Origin: CBDCDJ01 sp965215355
GTDB lineage: Bacteria > Deinococcota > Deinococci > Deinococcales > Trueperaceae
Length of the DNA stretch: 64,000 nucleotides
Reading direction: 5' to 3'
NCBI GenBank assembly: GCA_965215355.1
Contig: CBDCDJ010000007.1
Coordinates: forward strand, 4,154,001 to 4,218,000
The notes beneath the pieces are model-generated. The model saw only the letters and a program-made list of their open reading frames with translations, did not search any database and was not told where the DNA came from. The stretch's first letter is position 1, and each line of letters starts with the position of its first letter. Below, piece after piece: positions 60,215 to 64,000 of this stretch. Made by a program: the position numbers and the translations under genes.

Positions 60215-61033
60215 GTGCCGGACAGCCGCGCCAAGCTCGAGCCGTTGCGGCGACGCCCCTCGGCAGTGCCGGTGGCGGCGGGCGGGTTGCTGGTCGTGCT
60301 GCTGGTGCTGCCGACCTTCGTGCTGCTCGCGCGCGCCCTGAACGCCGACTTTCTGGCGACGCTGCTGCGCCCGGTGGTGCTCGAGGCTTTGCGTCTGAGC
60401 CTGCTCACGACCGCGCTGAGCATGGGGGTGACGGTGCTGTTGGGCACGCCTGCCGCTTACGTGTTGGCGCGCTACTCGTTTCCCGGGCGGCGCGTCCTGG
60501 ACACCCTACTCGACTTACCCATCGTGCTGCCGCCGGTGGTGGCGGGGGTGGGCTTGCTATTGGTCTTCGGGCGGCGCGGCCTGTTGGGGCCGTGGCTGAG
60601 CGGTTTGGGCGTCGAGGTGGCCTTTACGACCACAGCCGTGGTGCTGGCGCAGGTGTTCGTCGCCAGCCCGTTTTACGTGCGCACCATGAAAGCGGGCTTC
60701 GGCGCGGTGTCGGCGCGGCTCGAGGCGCTCTCCTGGACGCTCGGCAAAAGTGGCTTTGCGACCTTCCGGCGCGTCACCTGGCCCCTGGCGCTGCCCTTCC
60801 TGGTCGAGGGTTTGGCCTTGGCCTGGGCGCGGGCCTTGGGCGAGTTCGGCGCGACTGTTGTATTCGCCGGCAGCCTCCAGGGCGTCACGCGCACCCTGCC
60901 GCTGGCGATTTACGCCGAGCTGGAGCGCGACCTGAGCGGCGCGCTCGTGGTCGCCGCGGTGCTCACCCTGACCTCGTTCGCGCTGCTGTTCGTTTTTCGG
61001 TTCACGCTGCGCTTTAGGGGCGAGCGCGTGTGA
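60215..61033 (+). CDS. modB: Molybdate ABC transporter, permease
   Basis: 272 aa, about five helices, ModB type. The coupling loop region is LSWTLGKSGFATFRRVTWPLALP, followed by ARALGEFGATVVFAG, characteristic of ModB. The start is taken at the GTG 5 nt after modA; the open frame extends further back inside modA with no homology. The TGA overlaps the modC GTG. Confidence 0.92.
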   Translation: MPDSRAKLEPLRRRPSAVPVAAGGLLVVLLVLPTFVLLARALNADFLATLLRPVVLEALRLSLLTTALSMGVTVLLGTPAAYVLARYSFPGRRVLDTLLDLPIVLPPVVAGVGLLLVFGRRGLLGPWLSGLGVEVAFTTTAVVLAQVFVASPFYVRTMKAGFGAVSARLEALSWTLGKSGFATFRRVTWPLALPFLVEGLALAWARALGEFGATVVFAGSLQGVTRTLPLAIYAELERDLSGALVVAAVLTLTSFALLFVFRFTLRFRGERV

Positions 61034-62112
61034 CGCGGGCGAATCCGGCGGTAGACCTGGACTTCGCGCTGCGGCTCGGCCGCTTTGAACTAACTCCGCG
61101 TTTGACGAGCAGCAGCGGCCGTCTGGCCCTGTACGGCGCGTCGGGCTCGGGCAAAAGCCTCACCTTGGAGGTCATCGCCGGTTTGGTGACGCCCCGTTCG
61201 GGCGTGGTGCGCGTGGGCGGGACAGCCTTTTTCGACGCCGCGCGGCGCTTGAACCTGTCCCCCCAAGCGCGGCGGGTCGGTTACGTGCCGCAGCAGTATT
61301 TGCTGTTTCCGCACCTCAGCGCCGCCGAGAACGTGCGCTACGGCTTGCGCGACGCGTCCCGCAAGCACCGGGTAACAGAACTCCTCGAGCTGGTGGACTT
61401 GCTCGAGCACGCCCACAAACGCCCCAACCGGCTCTCCGGCGGGCAGCAGCAACGCGTCGCCCTGGCGCGGGCCTTGGCGAGCGAGCCGGACGTGCTGCTG
61501 CTGGACGAGCCCTTCGCCGCGCTGGACGAAACGGTGCGGGCCTCGCTGCGGCGCTACCTAGCCGAGTTGCTGGCGCGGCTCGGCACGCCCACGGTGCTCG
61601 TGACCCACGACCTCGTCGAGGCGACGCTGCTGGCCGACGAGATAGCGGTGTACCGGGACGGCCGCGTGGTTCAACTCGGCAGCGGCGACGACCTGTTGCT
61701 GCGCCCCGCCGACCGCCACGTCGCCGACCTGACCGGCATGACGAACCGGCTCGGCGGCACGGTGGTGGGGCGCGCGGGGGGGCTCATGCAGGTCAGGTGG
61801 TTCGGGCACCTTTTGTCCGCCCCCGACAGCCACGCGCCCCTGGGCGCAAGGGTTACGCTCGGGCTGCGGCCGGAACACGTCTTGTTAGCGCGACGCGAGC
61901 ACACGGCGAGGACGCGCTGTTACCCCGCGACCGTGGCCCAAATTCTCCCGGAAGGGCTGGACCGGCTCGTCACGCTCCAGGTGCAGGGCGGGGGCGGGCT
62001 CGAGATGCGCTTGTCCGAGCGCGTCTGCCGCGCTTACGGTTTAGCGCCCGGCGTCGAGGTGGACGTCCGGCTCGAGCCCGAATACCTGTGGCCGCTGCCG
62101 GACGATGCCTAA
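61030..62112 (+). CDS. modC: Molybdate ABC transporter, ATPase
   Basis: 360 aa. Walker A GASGSGKS at residues 36-43, signature LSGGQQQ near 136, Walker B VLLLDEPFAALD, and a C-terminal TOBE-like domain (about 285-360) for molybdate sensing. Its GTG overlaps the modB stop as GTGA. Complete operon: binding protein, channel and ATPase. Confidence 0.94.
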   Translation: MTRANPAVDLDFALRLGRFELTPRLTSSSGRLALYGASGSGKSLTLEVIAGLVTPRSGVVRVGGTAFFDAARRLNLSPQARRVGYVPQQYLLFPHLSAAENVRYGLRDASRKHRVTELLELVDLLEHAHKRPNRLSGGQQQRVALARALASEPDVLLLDEPFAALDETVRASLRRYLAELLARLGTPTVLVTHDLVEATLLADEIAVYRDGRVVQLGSGDDLLLRPADRHVADLTGMTNRLGGTVVGRAGGLMQVRWFGHLLSAPDSHAPLGARVTLGLRPEHVLLARREHTARTRCYPATVAQILPEGLDRLVTLQVQGGGGLEMRLSERVCRAYGLAPGVEVDVRLEPEYLWPLPDDA

Positions 62113-62156
62113 GGGTTAAGGAGAGGCGCTCACCGCTTCTGTTTCAAGCTTACGCT

Positions 62157-62180
62157 GTAAAAGTTACTGCAAAAGTTACT
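62157..62180 (-). repeat. 12-bp tandem duplication at the 3' end of the first ompH-like gene
   Basis: GTAAAAGTTACT and GCAAAAGTTACT (62157-62168 and 62169-62180) repeat on either side of the TAA stop. The duplication therefore copied the stop codon. Confidence 0.7.
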
Positions 62181-62688
62181 GTGCAGGCAGCGCGTTCACC
62201 CGCTCGAGGACCAGCGGCGTGATGTTGAGTTCGGGACGGGCGAAAACGACCAGCCCGGTCGCCTGCGGCCCCGCCGCCACACTGTCCAACACCATGTCGT
62301 AGCCGTTTTCCGCGGCAATTTGTTCGATGATCTGGTTGACGGCTTCCAGGGCCGGCTGAACGGTCGTGTTGATTTGCTCGGCGTAGCGCTGTTGCACCGC
62401 AGTAAGCGCCTCTCTAAGCTGTTGAAAGCGCGACTGTTCGTCGGCGGTGAGTTGCTGGCCCGCGTTGGCCTTGTCGACGAGGGCTTGCAGGTCGGCCTGC
62501 AGACCCTCGACTTCGGTCTTCGCCGTCGCTTGCAGCGCGGCGGCGGCCTGCCCCGCAGGGTGGGCGTTGATAGCGGCCTGAGCGTCCACGAACACGATTC
62601 TGGGCGCAGACGTAGCGGCGTCTTGGGCGAGGCCGAGGCTTGTAACGAGGGCGAAAAGGGTCAGTACGGTCAGGAAAGATCTTCTCAT
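62176..62688 (-). CDS. OmpH/Skp-like periplasmic protein, copy 1
   Basis: 170 aa with signal peptide (residues 1-22, SLGLAQ), a long coiled coil (about 45-115), and an IVFVDAQAAINAHPAGQA start typical of OmpH (Skp), the chaperone of outer-membrane proteins. TATACT ends 6 nt before the ATG at 62688, so the upstream in-frame extension to 62769 is discarded. A second, similar gene lies upstream at 62869-63366, in the same direction. Confidence 0.83.
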   Translation of the reverse strand: MRRSFLTVLTLFALVTSLGLAQDAATSAPRIVFVDAQAAINAHPAGQAAAALQATAKTEVEGLQADLQALVDKANAGQQLTADEQSRFQQLREALTAVQQRYAEQINTTVQPALEAVNQIIEQIAAENGYDMVLDSVAAGPQATGLVVFARPELNITPLVLERVNALPAQ

Positions 62689-62694
62689 AGCGGC

Positions 62695-62700
62695 AGTATA
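62695..62700 (-). promoter_or_regulatory. -10 box of a leaderless promoter (ompH-like copy 1)
   Basis: Minus-strand TATACT, 6 nt before the ATG at 62688. There is no Shine-Dalgarno box. Confidence 0.6.
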
Positions 62701-62868
62701 GTAACACTTTGGATGAGAAGCGGCGTAGCTGACGGCGAAAGGTTCAGCGTCGCCGGCGTCGATACCCACGAGACCCAGCGGGTCCCAAAAAAGGTGTCGC
62801 CGGAACGGTCACGACACCTCTTCTATTGAAACCTAATTCTATTGAAGCCTGACTTTGGACGTGAACCC

Positions 62869-63366
62869 TTACTGCCCCTGCAACCGCGCGACGACCTCGG
62901 CGGTGATGTCGGGGATAATGTCGGTGTCGACGTAGATGAAGGGGCTCGAGCCCCCGGCCCCGGTGAGTTCGGCGTCGAGGACGAGCGTGTAGCCGCCCGC
63001 CTTGGCGACGGCGCTGATGGCCGCGTTGATGGCCGCTTCGGCGGGCGCGGCGGCCTGCCGGATGTCTTCGGTGTAGCGCGCTTGCGTTTGCTGCACCGTG
63101 CGCACGAGCAGGTTGGCTCGAGCGCGTTCGTCGGCGGTGAGGCCTTCCGCGGTTTCGGCTTTGGACTGTAAACCCTGCAACTCTTGCACGAGCGGTCCGA
63201 GTTCTTCGTCGCGCTGCTGCATCAGGGTGGCGGCTTCTTGCCCGGCGGGGTTGGCGGCGAACAGTTGGCTCGGGAAAACGTAGGCGAGTTTCATGTCCTG
63301 AGCCCCGGCCAGGGACAGCGTCAGAAAAGTCACGGTTAAACAGAAATACAGGGTGGTTTTTTTCAT
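62869..63366 (-). CDS. OmpH/Skp-like periplasmic protein, copy 2
   Basis: 165 aa with signal peptide (residues 1-22, SLAGAQ), MKLAYVFPSQLFAANPAGQEA near the mature start, and a coiled coil of about 50-110. It is similar in layout to copy 1 and follows the same leaderless promoter form. Two OmpH-like genes in tandem with a giant TamB elsewhere in the window fit an organism with an outer membrane. Confidence 0.8.
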   Translation of the reverse strand: MKKTTLYFCLTVTFLTLSLAGAQDMKLAYVFPSQLFAANPAGQEAATLMQQRDEELGPLVQELQGLQSKAETAEGLTADERARANLLVRTVQQTQARYTEDIRQAAAPAEAAINAAISAVAKAGGYTLVLDAELTGAGGSSPFIYVDTDIIPDITAEVVARLQGQ

Positions 63367-63391
63367 GGGGACGAGTATAACGAGCCCCATG
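63364..63391. promoter_or_regulatory. Near-palindromic divergent start region (CATGGGG-N14-CCCCATG)
   Basis: The start of the ompH-like gene and an ATG that could start the prepilin peptidase lie at the two ends of the same palindromic 28 bp. A TATACT (minus, 63379-63374) and TATAAC (plus, 63376-63381) overlap in its centre. Confidence 0.55.
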
Positions 63392-63429
63392 ATGAGAAAA
63401 ATCGCCGCCAGCGCGGGCGGGGCGCGGCC

Positions 63430-63435
63430 TATACT
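63430..63435 (+). promoter_or_regulatory. -10 box of a leaderless promoter (prepilin peptidase)
   Basis: TATACT ends 7 nt before the GTG at 63443. Confidence 0.55.
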
Positions 63436-63442
63436 GCCCTTT

Positions 63443-64000
63443 GTGGTCGGCCTCGTCACGCTTTTAGCTGTCGGACTTTTGGGCGCGCTCATCGGCAGTT
63501 TTGCCAACGTGGTCGTTTACCGGCTGCCCAAAGGAGAGTCAGTCGTTTTTCCGGGCTCGCGCTGTCCCCACTGTGGGCACAAAATCCGGCCTTGGGAAAA
63601 CGTGCCGGTCTTGTCTTGGCTTTTTTTGAGAGGCCGCTGTTCGGGCTGTCGGCAAGGAATTTCGGCGCGCTACCCGCTCGTCGAACTCCTCACGGCGCTG
63701 GGCTTTGTGGCGTTGGCCTGGCGCTGGCCGCTCGAGCTTTACGGCTTCACCCTCGTACCGCTCCTCGCCGTTTTCGCCCTGCTCGTCATGCTGGCGCTCA
63801 TCGATTTAGACCACCTCATCTTGCCCGACAGCCTGACCCTGCCCGCGGCGGCGGTCGCCCTGCTGGGGGCGTTTCTGTACGCCTTCGGCAGCGGCCTGCC
63901 GACCCCGAGCGAGGCTTTAGCGGGTGGCGCGGTGGGTGCGGGCGTCCTCGCCCTCGTCAACCGAACAGGCAGTTTGGTGCTGCGCCGCTTCGGGGACACG
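63443..64000 (+). CDS. Type IV prepilin peptidase (PilD family), 5' part, runs off the window
   Basis: 186 codons visible. An inner-membrane aspartic protease that trims and N-methylates prepilins. Seen here: LLGALIGSFANVVVYRLP at the N-terminus, the tetracysteine zinc site CPHC...CSGC (about residues 44-47 and 69-72), RYPLVELLTA, and the first catalytic Asp in ALIDLDHLILPDSLTLP. The second Asp motif and C-terminus lie beyond 64000. The GTG at 63443 has TATACT 7 nt upstream; an in-frame ATG at 63389, just past the palindrome, is the alternative. Confidence 0.9.
   Translation, partial: MVGLVTLLAVGLLGALIGSFANVVVYRLPKGESVVFPGSRCPHCGHKIRPWENVPVLSWLFLRGRCSGCRQGISARYPLVELLTALGFVALAWRWPLELYGFTLVPLLAVFALLVMLALIDLDHLILPDSLTLPAAAVALLGAFLYAFGSGLPTPSEALAGGAVGAGVLALVNRTGSLVLRRFGDT

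Overview
The window is about 66% GC and reads as chromosomal DNA from a diderm member of Deinococcota. This is inference, and a Truepera-like lineage is my best guess. The reasons are: RecA has the Walker A form GPESGGKT seen in Thermus and Deinococcus; there is a giant TamB-like protein plus two OmpH/Skp-like periplasmic proteins; and many genes look leaderless, with a TAnnnT -10 box ending 5-8 nt before the start codon. No rRNA, tRNA, transposase, prophage or CRISPR array was seen.

Layout. 0-5 kb: a SufT-like Fe-S factor, a secreted Cu/Zn-SOD fused to a PQQ-type sugar dehydrogenase, galE and an MFS carrier. 5-10 kb: a PfkB kinase, a DedA protein, recA with a small companion ORF, and an acyl-CoA carboxyltransferase. 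10-17 kb: galT overlapping a divIC/ftsB-like gene, an HD-GYP response regulator, a CaCA exchanger, a GNAT-like protein and a type-B carboxylesterase. 17-22 kb: a mosaic secreted META/YbaY/MliC-type protein with an internally shifted frame, a holin-like membrane protein, an HNH nuclease, ddl and a zinc-ribbon protein. 22-27 kb: a glycine-betaine/choline-type ABC importer (binding protein, permease, CBS-ATPase, permease) and a lower-GC HELGH protein. 27-31 kb: a SPOUT methyltransferase, an amidohydrolase, a c-di-AMP receptor, GNAT and LysE. 31.4-41.7 kb: tamB, 3397 aa, about 16% of the window. 41.8-45 kb: acylphosphatase, then a trpC-SDR-phosphatase operon. 45-49.5 kb: a minus-strand recF-dciA-DUF-gpmI cluster. 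49.5-55 kb: beta-oxidation genes, xthA and Nudix. 54.7-57 kb: a NatAB-type exporter. 57.3-59.3 kb: rpsP-khpA-rimM-trmD, without rplS. 59.4-62.1 kb: modABC. 62.1-64 kb: two ompH-like genes and the start of a prepilin peptidase that runs off the window.

Four sequence-level themes stand out. (1) Two genes, ddl and a phosphatase-family gene, have good Shine-Dalgarno boxes that lead only to an AUA codon followed by lysine, with the conserved N-terminus starting there. (2) Short tandem duplications, mostly 15 or 18 bp in frame inside genes and 12-13 bp at gene junctions, recur in otherwise ordinary genes. (3) The palindrome CTCGAG is conspicuously over-abundant. (4) Leaderless promoters are widespread. 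I did not find a large undescribed multi-gene system. The most novel leads are the AUA starts, the duplications, the ddl operator array, the SOD-dehydrogenase fusion and the frame-shifted mosaic protein.
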